Shown piece after piece: positions 9,594 to 17,838 of a DNA stretch of 64,000 bases (positions within the stretch are counted from its first letter, which is position 1; the number at the start of each line of letters is the position of its first letter). The translations under genes and the position numbers were made by a program. Source of the stretch: Phycisphaeraceae bacterium. GTDB taxonomy: Bacteria; Planctomycetota; Phycisphaerae; Phycisphaerales; UBA1924. Under the pieces are notes generated by a model. The model saw only the letters and a program-made list of their open reading frames with translations, was not told the origin of the DNA and ran no database searches. The DNA lies in contig JAHBXD010000001.1 in the NCBI GenBank assembly GCA_019636695.1, forward strand, positions 117,661-181,660, read 5' to 3'.

Positions 9594-9622
9594 AGCATAA
9601 CCAACCGCAAGGCACCCCGCAA
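9594..9622 (-). promoter_or_regulatory. Probable sigma-70-type promoter for the cobalamin-riboswitch operon
   Basis: On the minus strand, TTGCGG (9622-9617) and TATGCT (9599-9594) are separated by exactly 17 bases and sit 13 bases before the first riboswitch element. Position and spacing fit a -35/-10 pair. Assignment is by eye. Confidence 0.5.
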
Positions 9623-9715
9623 CCGCGCATCATGCCGCACATTCACCTATGGATTCCCCTGGCGATGGTGCCGAACGTGGCAATTAAGGTGTTAAGGAAC
9701 TCCCTGAAAGAGGGG

Positions 9716-9731
9716 TGTTCCACGTGGAACG
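9716..9731. other. parS-like centromere site (ParB binding)
   Basis: TGTTCCACGTGGAACG matches the bacterial parS consensus (tGTTNCACGTGNAACa) at 15 of 16 positions, including the complete 14-bp palindrome GTTCCACGTGGAAC at 9717-9730. It is in the intergenic space between the riboswitch promoter and the end of corC. Chromosomal parS sites cluster near the replication origin. No parA/parB or dnaA was seen in this window. Confidence 0.8.
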
Positions 9732-9744
9732 GTTTTTGATAGGG

Positions 9745-11094
9745 TCACACCGGGCCATCTTCCGCGACCACCGCCCGCGTGCCCTCGCCTTCCCGATCCT
9801 GCATCCGGTGCACCTCGACACGTTTCACGCGGGTCTGCTCGGCCTCAAGCACCTTCAGAATCGCGCCGTCGATCTCCACCGTTGCGCCCGGCTCCGGGAT
9901 GAACCCCAGTTTCACGATCACCAGCCCCGCGAGTGTGTCGTAATCCTCGCTCTCCGGCAGGGTAATGCCGATCGCGTCGAGCAGGTCGTTGGCTTCGTCG
10001 ATGCGCGTGCGGGCGTCGAGTTCGGCGCGCATCTGATCCCGGTCGATGTCCACGCTCGGTCGTTCGGACGGCGCTTCGTACTCATCCTGAATTTCGCCGA
10101 AGACCTCTTCAATGATGTCTTCCATCGTCACGATGCCCGCCGTCCCGCCGTACTCATCAGCCGCGACGGCGATGTGCACACGGTGCCCCAGCAACTCCTT
10201 GAGGAGTTCCTGGACGGTTTTCGTCTCGGGCACGAACGTCGCGGGGCGCAGAATCGACGCGAGGCTGAAGGCCGCCGGGTCGACGCCCTCGGGGTTGCTC
10301 ATCCAGCGCAGCAGGTCTTTGGCATACAAAAAACCGACGACGTGGTCGAGATCGTCGCGGTAGACCGGAATGCGGCTGTGCCCGACATCGCGCACAAAAC
10401 TCTGTACGGCCGCGAGATCGTCGGTGTATTCGAGGGCGTCGACCTCGGTGCGCGGGGTCATGATTTCTTCGACGGTGCGCCAGCCGAACTGCATGACCGA
10501 TTCGATCATGTGCCTGGCCTGCTCGTCGATCTGGCCTTCGCGTTCACCTTCCTCCACGACGCTGAGCACTTCATCCTGGAGCATTTCGGCCGAGTCGCGT
10601 TCGGCGTCGCCCACGAGCCGGCGCACCACTTCGTCAAAGAAAGCCCCGACGCGCCGCAGCGGCGCCATCACGATGAACAGCAGGCGTATCAGCCCGCAGA
10701 AGCGCACGATCGTGCGCTCCGCGGCGTGTTCGGCGACGCTCACGGGCAGCGCGACGGCGAAGACCCAGGCAAGGATGCTCGACACGAGCACCCCGAGAAT
10801 CACGTCGGTCGAACTCGGGTCGCCGGCGTGGCGCACCTGCGCGATCCAGGCGACCACGCTGATCATGAAGAGAAAAGTGAAGAAGACGCGCGGAAATGCT
10901 GCCGCAAGGGCGTGACCGTCGGCATCGCGCACCAGGGCGTCGATTTTGCGGATCATCGCGGGGTTGGCACGCTCTTCGGCGAGTTCTTCGACGCGCGAGA
11001 GCGAAGCCTGCCTGATCGCCATGTGGAGCGTGGCGAAGAGGCCGGCAAGCACGAGCGCTGCCGCTGCGACGGCGAACCAGACGAGTGCACTCAC
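9745..11094 (-). CDS. HlyC/CorC-family membrane protein (DUF21-like, CBS pair, CorC-HlyC domain)
   Basis: 449-aa protein of the HlyC/CorC (CNNM-like) family, linked to divalent cation, notably Mg2+, homeostasis. The N-terminal third has several hydrophobic segments (about 1-25, 65-85, 95-120, 130-145). A CBS pair follows (about 200-325), marked by IMTPRTEVDALEY and DEYGGTAGIVTMEDIIEEVF. The C-terminal transporter-associated domain (about 350-435) ends the protein, with LPESEDYDTLAGLVI. The start overlaps the stop of ybeY (ATGA), a classic gene pair. A parS-like site lies 14 bp beyond the stop. Confidence 0.9.
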   Translation of the reverse strand: MSALVWFAVAAAALVLAGLFATLHMAIRQASLSRVEELAEERANPAMIRKIDALVRDADGHALAAAFPRVFFTFLFMISVVAWIAQVRHAGDPSSTDVILGVLVSSILAWVFAVALPVSVAEHAAERTIVRFCGLIRLLFIVMAPLRRVGAFFDEVVRRLVGDAERDSAEMLQDEVLSVVEEGEREGQIDEQARHMIESVMQFGWRTVEEIMTPRTEVDALEYTDDLAAVQSFVRDVGHSRIPVYRDDLDHVVGFLYAKDLLRWMSNPEGVDPAAFSLASILRPATFVPETKTVQELLKELLGHRVHIAVAADEYGGTAGIVTMEDIIEEVFGEIQDEYEAPSERPSVDIDRDQMRAELDARTRIDEANDLLDAIGITLPESEDYDTLAGLVIVKLGFIPEPGATVEIDGAILKVLEAEQTRVKRVEVHRMQDREGEGTRAVVAEDGPV

Positions 11095-11624
11095 GAACGA
11101 ACCTCCGCGCGCGGGGCATAGGTCGCCCCGACACCGATCAGACCGAGGACGCGGTCTTCTTCGGCGTGCATGCGTGCGGCGTCCTCGGGGGTGTGGTCGT
11201 CAAATCCGAGGCAGTGCAGAAGCGCATGGACCAGGTACAGCAGCAGTTCGCGTTCGAAGGGGTGGCCGAGTTCGTCGGCACGGCGGCGGGCTTCGTCGGC
11301 CCCGAGCAGGACATCGGCGTCGATGCATCGGGTTTCGACCGCGCCGCCGTCGACCAGATCAGAGGTCAACACGTCGGTCGGGCCGTCGATGCCGGTCCAG
11401 ACGCGGTGGGCATGCGCCATTTCGTCATCGTTCAAGATTGCCGCGCGAAGTTCGCCCCCGATGCAGAGCGTCTCGGCGACTTCGGCAAAGCGTTCATGGA
11501 GCCAGCGATCCGTCTGGGGCGTCAGGCAAGTAGCCCGGTCGGTCAACACCAGGTGGATGAGGCCGGAGCGGGGCGACATCGCAGCGGGGATCGGGCTTCG
11601 AGGTTCAGAGTCGTCGTCGTCCAT
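11091..11624 (-). CDS. ybeY: Endoribonuclease YbeY (16S rRNA 3'-end maturation)
   Basis: Metal-dependent single-strand endoribonuclease for rRNA maturation and ribosome quality control, 177 aa. The zinc-binding signature is HALLHCLGFDDH at about residues 133-144. It has one more residue between the second and third His than the classic HGxLHLxGYDH form. The upstream ILNDDEMAHAHR and PTDVLTSDL segments correspond to family blocks. It is the first gene of a two-gene minus-strand operon with corC, and a phoH-like partner is absent. It diverges from upp across about 140 bp of relatively AT-rich DNA. Confidence 0.9.
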   Translation of the reverse strand: MDDDDSEPRSPIPAAMSPRSGLIHLVLTDRATCLTPQTDRWLHERFAEVAETLCIGGELRAAILNDDEMAHAHRVWTGIDGPTDVLTSDLVDGGAVETRCIDADVLLGADEARRRADELGHPFERELLLYLVHALLHCLGFDDHTPEDAARMHAEEDRVLGLIGVGATYAPRAEVRS

Positions 11625-11762
11625 GGCCAGACCTGATCAGTTCGAACTGAGCATAGGGGGGAGGATGCGTCGCGCCAAGGGGGAACGCGGGCAGTATTGT
11701 TAGTATTGTGTTTGATATTTTGCCTGTCAGAGGGTCTGCGGCGATCGGATAGGCTGTGGGGA

Positions 11763-12410
11763 ATGTCGAGACTTCCGCATGTCATGTCGAATCTCGTGGT
11801 CTTTGACCACCCGCTGATCCAGCACAAGATGAGTTATCTCCGCGACGGCGAGACGGGGTACCGGGCTTTTCGGGCGCTCCTGGCGCAGATCGCCGGGCTG
11901 ATGGTCTATGAGGTCACCCGGTCGTTTCCGACACTTCCGGTCGAGGTGACGACCCCGATGGAGCGGACCACCTGTCGGCGGCTGAGCGCGACGATTACGC
12001 TCGTGCCGATCCTGCGGTCGGGGCTGGGAATGACCAGCGGCATTCTGGAAGTCATGCCCGAGGCGAGGGTGGGGCACCTGGGGTTGGCAAGAGATGAAGA
12101 AACGCTCAAGCCGGTGGTGTATTTGCAGAAACTGCCGCGAGACCTTGACGCGGGGCCAGTGATTCTGGTTGACCCGATGCTGGCGACGGGCGGGTCGGCG
12201 GTGCAGGCGATCTCGCTGCTTCGGAGCGCCGGGGCGACCGATCTTCGGCTGTTGTGCCTGGTTGCCGCGCCCGAGGGTGTGATGCGTGTGGGCCGCGAGC
12301 ATCCTGACGTGATGGTGTATACCGCGGCACTGGACAGGCAGTTGGATGCGCGAGGGTTCATTCTGCCGGGCCTGGGTGATGCGGGCGACCGAATGTACGG
12401 GACGGGCTGA
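11763..12410 (+). CDS. upp: Uracil phosphoribosyltransferase
   Basis: Converts uracil and PRPP to UMP in pyrimidine salvage. The protein has 215 aa, near the family's 208-210. Family blocks are clear: VFDHPLIQHKMSYLRD near the N-terminus, VPILRSGLGM, the PRPP loop VDPMLATGGSA, LVAAPEGV, and the C-terminal GFILPGLGDAGDRMYGT uracil-binding end. The ATG at 11763 is preceded at close range by GGGGA; a second ATG at 11784 (MSNLVVFDHPL) is an equally good family start. surE follows 20 bp downstream on the same strand. Confidence 0.95.
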   Translation: MSRLPHVMSNLVVFDHPLIQHKMSYLRDGETGYRAFRALLAQIAGLMVYEVTRSFPTLPVEVTTPMERTTCRRLSATITLVPILRSGLGMTSGILEVMPEARVGHLGLARDEETLKPVVYLQKLPRDLDAGPVILVDPMLATGGSAVQAISLLRSAGATDLRLLCLVAAPEGVMRVGREHPDVMVYTAALDRQLDARGFILPGLGDAGDRMYGTG

Positions 12411-12430
12411 CGGGTTCTATGCTGGTCGGC

Positions 12431-13378
12431 ATGCGCATTCTGCTGACCAACGACGACGGGATTCGGGCGCTGGGGATCGTGGCGCTCTATGACGCCTTGA
12501 TGGATACGCACAAGGGGTTCGGCTCGCCGCTGCTCGACCCGCGGGACGGGACGCCGTGCGAGGTGCTCGTGGTTGCGCCGGAGACGGTGCAAAGCGCGAC
12601 GAGCCATGGGGTGACCTTCCACGAGCCGCTGATGATCCGCGAGGTTGAGGTGAACGAGCGGATGCGCGGCATATCGGTGGCGGGGCGACCGGCCGACTGC
12701 TGCAAACTGGCGTTGACGGCGTTGTGGCCGGAGCGATTCGGCGCGGGGTCGCGGCCGGACCTGGTCATCAGCGGGATGAACGCGGGGGCGAACGTCGGGA
12801 TCAACGTGATCTATTCCGGCACCGTGGCGGCGGCGATCGAGGCGGCGTTTCTCGGTGTGCCCAGCATCGCGGTGAGCCTGCACCTGGGGATGGGCATGCC
12901 GCTGTTTGACGCGGCGGCGGGCCATGCCCGGCGCGCGATCGAGGCCATTCTGCGGACGAAATATCCGTTGGATGCCCACGAATGTCTGAACGTGAATATT
13001 CCCAGGACGGAACTTCCCGGTGAACAGGGCATGCGTGAGCGCGATTCACGGATTCGGCCCGCGCCGGAGAGTCTGCGACCGCTCGACCCGAGGGTTGATC
13101 CGCGGGCGATGTTGCCGATTCGCGTGTGCCCGATGAATACGCACGGGTTGAACGATCGCTACGAACGGCGGGAGTCGCCTTCTGGTGATGTGTATTACTG
13201 GGCGGCGGGGCACGGGATGGATTTTCACAACACCGAGCCGGGGTCGGACGTGGACCTGTTGTTTGAACGGCATATCACGGTGACACCGCTGGGGTATGAC
13301 CTGACGCGGCATGCCGATCTCGCGGCGTGGCAAGGTGTCGCGGTGGGGCGAGAGAGGGAGGGAGAGAAGGAGAGATAG
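12431..13378 (+). CDS. surE: 5'/3'-nucleotidase SurE
   Basis: Metal-dependent nucleotidase/survival protein SurE. It starts MRILLTNDDGI (metal-binding DD at residues 8-9) and carries VVAPETVQSATSHG, SGMNAGANVG and the family hallmark VIYSGTVAAAIEA. At 315 aa it is longer than the usual 250-260, with an extended middle. The last nine residues (REREGEKER) are encoded by the beginning of a purine-rich tract that runs into the GAGACGGA array, so the tail was probably added by repeat growth. It is likely co-transcribed with upp and converges with the symporter gene. Confidence 0.92.
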   Translation: MRILLTNDDGIRALGIVALYDALMDTHKGFGSPLLDPRDGTPCEVLVVAPETVQSATSHGVTFHEPLMIREVEVNERMRGISVAGRPADCCKLALTALWPERFGAGSRPDLVISGMNAGANVGINVIYSGTVAAAIEAAFLGVPSIAVSLHLGMGMPLFDAAAGHARRAIEAILRTKYPLDAHECLNVNIPRTELPGEQGMRERDSRIRPAPESLRPLDPRVDPRAMLPIRVCPMNTHGLNDRYERRESPSGDVYYWAAGHGMDFHNTEPGSDVDLLFERHITVTPLGYDLTRHADLAAWQGVAVGREREGEKER

Positions 13379-13424
13379 AGACGGAGAGAGAAGAGACGGA
13401 GAGACGGAGAGACGGAGAGACGGG
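13345..13424 (+). repeat. Purine tract with GAGACGGA tandem array, copy 1
   Basis: Degenerate GA-rich sequence from about 13349 leads into four consecutive 8-bp units (13393-13424, the last ending in G). It overlaps the 3' end of surE and stops one base before the end of the convergent symporter gene. The minus-strand transcript would be C/U-rich and unstructured. The same unit recurs at 18548-18595. Confidence 0.9.
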
Positions 13425-15092
13425 TTATTTTGAGCGGCGGGGGATGGCGCAGGTGATCGCCGCACATGCCGCGCCGATGGGCAAATGCCAGGGCCAGGCG
13501 AGTGTGCATTCCCCGAGGCGCCAGTCGTCGGGAATGTCGGGCGTGGCCGCGAGCGGGGGGATGAGGCCAGTCCACCAGACAAAGACGGGTCGTTGGAGAA
13601 GCAGAATGACCACGAAGCCGACGACCAACGCCGCAAGGGCAGATCGGGCGTTTCCGCGTTTGGTGCAGAGGGCGGTGAAAAAGACGCCGAGGATCCCGGC
13701 GTAGGCGAAGGTCATGCTGGCGAGGGCGAAATCGAGCAGCGTCTGGCGGGTGGGGTCGTACCAAGCGATGCAGAGCGTGGCGAAGAGGCCGAGCAGGGCC
13801 GCGGCGATGAGGACGGCGCATCGTCCGACGCGGAGGTAATGTCGATCGTCGCGCGCGGGGCGGAGTTTTCGGTAGGCATCGTTGACGAACGCCGCACTCA
13901 TGGCGCTGATGGAGCTGTTGACACTGGACAATCCAGCGGCGAAGAGGCCGGCGATGAGCAGGCCGGTGAGTCCGGAGGGAATTTCGTGGAGCATGAACTG
14001 GGTGAGGGCGCGCTCGCTTCCGCGTTCGGTGATGAGCGGGGTTGCGGGGGCGGCGTCGCCCATGAGATCTGGTCGAAGGTAGTAGATATGCAGGAGCAGG
14101 CCGAGCGCGAGAAAGAGCACCACGGTGGGGATGCGCACGAGGACGCCCTGCAGGACAGACAGTGCGGCCTTGCGTGATGAACGGCACGTGAGCATGCGCT
14201 GCACCATGTCGTGGTCGGCGCCGTGCGAGGCGATGGTGAGCAGCGAGAAGCAGAAGACAGCGGTGAAGAGGGTGAACGAGGCGGCGGGATCGGTGCTGAA
14301 GGAGATGAGCCGAAGTTTGCTCGGCGCATCGGGGGCCGGGGCGCTCAGGGCGGAGAGCAGTTCGCCCGTCGGCGCGGGTATGCGGGCGAGGAGGAAGCAG
14401 AGCATAGCGACCGCAGCGCCGATGTAGACGACGGCTTGGACGACATCGACCCAGATGACGCCTCGGATGCCGCCGACGAGGGTGGTGGCGGTAGAGAGGG
14501 CGACGAGAACCCAGATCGAGATCGCGATGCTGGATGGGTTGAGGTTGCCGAAGATGACAAGGCTCGTGGGGACCGCGCCGATGAAGACGCGCGCGCCCGT
14601 GCTGAAGATGCGGCCGACGAGATAGGCCCAACTCGTGCCTTGCCGAGCGCCGGAGCCGAGTCGGCGTTCGAGAAGTTCGTAGGGGGTAGCGATGCCGAGG
14701 CGGTAGTAGAGCGGGATGACAAACCAGGCGAGGAGCACGGCGGCGATGATTTCGCCGAGGTGGGTCGAGAGGTAGGTGAGGTCGCCGTCAAACGAAGCCT
14801 GGGGCAGGCCGACGAACGTCGCGGCGGATTGGCCTGTGGCGACGATGGAAATGACGACGGCCCATGCGGGCATTCGACGCGCGCCGAGGAAGAAGCCGCC
14901 GGTGTCTTTGGCGCGGCGGCCGAGGAACACGGCGGCGGCGACGATGGCGGCGAGATAGATCGCGAGGATGAGCCAGTCGAGGGTGTGCAGGGGGAGTGCT
15001 CCGCGGGAGGGGGCGTGGACTTTACCATGAGGAAGAGGGAGATGAGGAGCGCGCGATACGATGCGGGGATGTCGCCGCACAACCCCGCCCAT
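13425..15092 (-). CDS. Sodium:solute symporter family (SSS) transporter
   Basis: Integral membrane transporter with about 13 hydrophobic segments. The first is LDWLILAIYLAAIVAAAVF. The family-typical stretch ARRMPAWAVVISIVATGQSA and ATPYELLERRLG follow, and later SSVNSSISAMSAAFVNDAYRKL. The substrate cannot be read from sequence; sugars, amino acids, nucleosides or sialic acid are all known for SSS proteins. Its neighbour murQ makes an amino-sugar or sialic-acid substrate attractive but unproven. The start is uncertain: ATG 15092 is the nearest in-frame ATG but overlaps the start of divergent murQ, and the first transmembrane helix begins about 40 codons later. A GTG at 15080 is another option. 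Confidence 0.85.
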   Translation of the reverse strand: MGGVVRRHPRIVSRAPHLPLPHGKVHAPSRGALPLHTLDWLILAIYLAAIVAAAVFLGRRAKDTGGFFLGARRMPAWAVVISIVATGQSAATFVGLPQASFDGDLTYLSTHLGEIIAAVLLAWFVIPLYYRLGIATPYELLERRLGSGARQGTSWAYLVGRIFSTGARVFIGAVPTSLVIFGNLNPSSIAISIWVLVALSTATTLVGGIRGVIWVDVVQAVVYIGAAVAMLCFLLARIPAPTGELLSALSAPAPDAPSKLRLISFSTDPAASFTLFTAVFCFSLLTIASHGADHDMVQRMLTCRSSRKAALSVLQGVLVRIPTVVLFLALGLLLHIYYLRPDLMGDAAPATPLITERGSERALTQFMLHEIPSGLTGLLIAGLFAAGLSSVNSSISAMSAAFVNDAYRKLRPARDDRHYLRVGRCAVLIAAALLGLFATLCIAWYDPTRQTLLDFALASMTFAYAGILGVFFTALCTKRGNARSALAALVVGFVVILLLQRPVFVWWTGLIPPLAATPDIPDDWRLGECTLAWPWHLPIGAACAAITCAIPRRSK

Positions 15093-16118
15093 GACGAAGT
15101 AGGAGACGGATGTGCACGGGGCGGAGCGCCGGGCGCATCGAAGATTGATCGAGTTGTGGTGGAGGTTGGTGAGAGCGCGCCTGCAGGGCTGCCTCCGGAT
15201 CGGTCGTGGGTCTCTACGGAGCATCGGAACGCGCGGACGGGGGATCTGCATCGGCTGAGCGTCGGGGAACTGGTTGCGCGGATTCAGGAGGAGGATGCGC
15301 GGGTGTTGTCGGCAGTGGAGGGGGCGCGCGGGGCGATCACGGCGTTGATTGCTCGTGCGGAGCCGGGGTTTTCGGCGGGCGGGCGGTTGATTTATGTGGG
15401 TGCGGGAACTTCGGGTCGGCTGGGGGTGTTGGATGCGGCCGAAGCGCCACCGACATTTCAGACGCCGCCGGGGCGTGTGGTGGGGATTCTGGCCGGGGGT
15501 GAAGCGGCGATTCGGTCGAGCAGTGAGGGGCTGGAGGATGATCGTGAGGGCGCGCTTGAGGAACTTGCCGGGCTTGGCCTCACGGCGGACGACACGGTGA
15601 TCGGGATCGCAGCGGGGGGAACGACGCCGTATGTGCTCGGGGCGCTTTCGATCGCGAAGCGTTTATCGGCGGGGGTGCTGACGGCGCTGGTGACGTGCGC
15701 GAATGTGTGCGATGTTGCCGATGCTGACTGCGTGATCGTGCTGGAGACAGGGCCGGAGGTGATTACCGGCTCGACGCGGATGAAGGCGGGAACGGCGACG
15801 AAACTGGTGTTGAACACGATATCGACAGCACTGATGGTTCGCACGGGCAAGGTGTATGAGAACCTGATGGTCGATGTGCGCGCGACGAACGCGAAGTTGA
15901 GGGATCGGGCCGCGCGGATCGTCTCGACATTGACGGGGCTTGGGCGTGAGGAGGCTTTCGGGCTGTTGGCGCGGGCGGAGGGGTCTGCCAAGGCAGCGGT
16001 GGTGATGCACCGGCTGGGCGTGGATGTCTCGACGGCGTCAGCGTATCTTGCGCGGCACGGGGGGCGGCTTGACGGGGCGCTGGGCGAAGGCGGGAGGAAT
16101 CAGGCCGAGAGGGCCTGA
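15069..16118 (+). CDS. murQ: N-acetylmuramic acid 6-phosphate etherase
   Basis: Cleaves the lactyl ether of MurNAc-6-P to give GlcNAc-6-P and D-lactate in peptidoglycan recycling. The SIS domain is clear: TEHRNARTGDLHRLSVGELV at the N-terminus, then GGRLIYVGAGTSGRLGVLDA, AAGGTTPYVLGAL, and STRMKAGTATKLVLN, all family blocks. At about 349 aa from ATG 15069 it is slightly longer than usual, and the first 40 residues are not family-like, so a downstream GTG may be the real start. It diverges from the SSS transporter and overlaps the convergent bcp gene by 19 bp at its 3' end. Confidence 0.92.
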   Translation: MSPHNPAHDEVGDGCARGGAPGASKIDRVVVEVGESAPAGLPPDRSWVSTEHRNARTGDLHRLSVGELVARIQEEDARVLSAVEGARGAITALIARAEPGFSAGGRLIYVGAGTSGRLGVLDAAEAPPTFQTPPGRVVGILAGGEAAIRSSSEGLEDDREGALEELAGLGLTADDTVIGIAAGGTTPYVLGALSIAKRLSAGVLTALVTCANVCDVADADCVIVLETGPEVITGSTRMKAGTATKLVLNTISTALMVRTGKVYENLMVDVRATNAKLRDRAARIVSTLTGLGREEAFGLLARAEGSAKAAVVMHRLGVDVSTASAYLARHGGRLDGALGEGGRNQAERA

Positions 16119-16603
16119 CGGAGTTCGCGGACGGCATCGCGGATGCGCTGGGCGTGGGTGGGTGTCTTGACGTGGTCGAAGCGCCTGGCGATGCGGAGAT
16201 CGGGCGAGAGGATGTAGGTCGTGCGGACGATGCCGGTGACTTCGCGGCCGTACATGCTCTTGGAGCGCCAGGCGCCGTAGCGGGCGCTGACTTTCGGCGC
16301 GCCTGAGCGGTCGCGGCGGTGGTCGGCGAGCAAATGGAAGTTGAGACCATATTTTTGTGCGAAAGCGGCGTGGCGGGCGGGGTCGTCCGGGCTGATGCCG
16401 ATGACCGCGGCGCCGAGGTCGTCGAGTTCGGGGTTGATGTCGCGCATGCCGCAGGCCTGGGCGGTGCAGAGGGGTGTGTCGTCTTCCGGGTAGAAGTAGA
16501 GGACGACGATCCATCCGGCGAAGCGTCGGAGGGAGCAGGGCGTGCCCGCGGCATCGGGGAGGGTGAAGTCGGGGGCCTTGCGGCCCGGTTCGATAAGGGG
16601 CAT
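16100..16603 (-). CDS. bcp: Thioredoxin-dependent peroxiredoxin (BCP type)
   Basis: Reduces hydroperoxides using thioredoxin. 167 aa. The sequence DDTPLCTAQAC places the peroxidatic Cys at residue 46 and the resolving Cys at 51, the classic BCP spacing. APDFTLPDAAG and VVLYFYPEDDTP are the AhpC/TSA-type blocks. It is downstream of and on the same strand as the small C-terminally anchored membrane protein (gap about 42 bp). Its 3' end overlaps the end of murQ. Confidence 0.93.
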   Translation of the reverse strand: MPLIEPGRKAPDFTLPDAAGTPCSLRRFAGWIVVLYFYPEDDTPLCTAQACGMRDINPELDDLGAAVIGISPDDPARHAAFAQKYGLNFHLLADHRRDRSGAPKVSARYGAWRSKSMYGREVTGIVRTTYILSPDLRIARRFDHVKTPTHAQRIRDAVRELRQALSA

Positions 16604-16645
16604 CTGGAAGCTCCGGCGGAGTGTGCCCGAGCGTAGGGAGGCGAT

Positions 16646-17134
16646 TCAGGCGCCGAGCCAGCGGATGACGACGAGGACGATCGCGACGGCCAGGGTGATG
16701 GCGCAGCAGAGTTTCCACCAGAGCGTGCCCGGGAACGGCGTGGCGCGCTGGGCGGGGCGCACGAGGGTGAGGCGGGATTCGACTTCGGGGCTGAGGGGGC
16801 CTGAGCCGGAGCGGACGCCGTCTTGCACGATGGCGATGACGAGGTTGGCATCGAACTCGCGCAGGCCCATGCCGACGGCGAGGCGGACGATGCGCCGGCG
16901 GGCATCGGGGGTGAGGACGGCTGCGTGACCCCCTTCGAGCGCGCGGCTGGTATGCACGGCGAGGGCCCAGCGTGCATCGGCGGGGGGAAGGGCGGCGGCG
17001 AGGCGGTTTTCGGCGGCGACGCTGAGGAGCGCTTTGCGGTAGTCGGCGTTGCGTGGCGTCAACGGATGATGCTGTGGGGCATCATCGTTGCCTGCGAGGC
17101 GCAGGATGGAAGGGCCTGCGGAGGCTTCGGCCAT
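16646..17134 (-). CDS. Hypothetical protein with C-terminal membrane anchor
   Basis: Not recognised. 162 aa from ATG 17134; the frame is open further upstream, but that part would run into the divergent neighbour's promoter space. The body is soluble and alpha-helical (for example DARRRIVRLAVGMGLREFD). The last 25 residues form one transmembrane helix (CCAITLAVAIVLVVIRWL), so it is probably tail-anchored in the inner membrane. It lies directly upstream of bcp on the same strand, which may mean co-transcription. Confidence 0.6.
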   Translation of the reverse strand: MAEASAGPSILRLAGNDDAPQHHPLTPRNADYRKALLSVAAENRLAAALPPADARWALAVHTSRALEGGHAAVLTPDARRRIVRLAVGMGLREFDANLVIAIVQDGVRSGSGPLSPEVESRLTLVRPAQRATPFPGTLWWKLCCAITLAVAIVLVVIRWLGA

Positions 17135-17206
17135 GACGAGAAGAGTATGTGCAAGCGGGATGCCGGGTGGATTGCGGGGGGTGGTGTTCCGATACACTGT
17201 GTCAGC

Positions 17207-17737
17207 GTGGAAGCATCGATCCAACCCGTGCAGGAGCCTTCGGCAGCCTCGGCTTCGGAGGGACCGGGATTACCGGACGTTCTTGCCCCCATGACGACGC
17301 CGCTGGGGAAAGACGAGGTGTGTTCGCGTCTGGATGCGCTCTGTCGGCGAGGGAAACTGCCGGGTTTCCGCCGCACGGAAGACGGGTTCGTGGTGGATGC
17401 ATTCGGTGCGCCGTTTGATGCGGACCTTGTAGGGCATGTGGAGGGAACGGAGGGTGGATCGCGGGTGACGTTTCGGCTGGTGCGTCGGCTTCAGACCCCG
17501 TTGATTTTCGTGATCGTGATGGCGCTGACGGTCGAGCCTGGGCGGTATTTCATGGATCAGTTGATTCCCGGGGAGTGGGGTTGGATTGATACGCGGTGGT
17601 GGTATTACCCGTTGACGATTCTTCCTTTGCCGTGGATCTGGAGGAAGTTGTCGCGGGCGTCTCGAGCGGCGACGCTGGATCATGCTTCGGAGCAGGTGGA
17701 GCGGATAGGCGGGGCGATCGGCGCTTCGCGGGGATAA
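17207..17737 (+). CDS. Hypothetical membrane protein
   Basis: Not recognised. 176 aa if the GTG at 17207 is used; ATG 17291 (MTTPLGKDEV) would give 148 aa and is a reasonable alternative. The N-terminal half is soluble (CSRLDALCRRGKLPGFRRTEDGF). The second half has two hydrophobic segments, LIFVIVMALTVEP and WWYYPLTILPLPWIW, then a basic helix on the cytoplasmic side. It diverges from the hypothetical/bcp pair. Confidence 0.55.
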   Translation: MEASIQPVQEPSAASASEGPGLPDVLAPMTTPLGKDEVCSRLDALCRRGKLPGFRRTEDGFVVDAFGAPFDADLVGHVEGTEGGSRVTFRLVRRLQTPLIFVIVMALTVEPGRYFMDQLIPGEWGWIDTRWWYYPLTILPLPWIWRKLSRASRAATLDHASEQVERIGGAIGASRG

Positions 17738-17838
17738 AGCGCAAGTTGAAGAGGATGGGGCAGGCAGGGCTGGTTGTTGATCCGCCCTGGGGGTGACCGT
17801 GTTTTTGTGCGCGTCTCGGCCGGGCCGTATGGTTGGGT

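Noticed and set aside
9715-11121. 468-codon + strand ORF opposite corC
   Set aside because: Antisense shadow of the HlyC/CorC-family gene; the minus-strand protein has full family domains.
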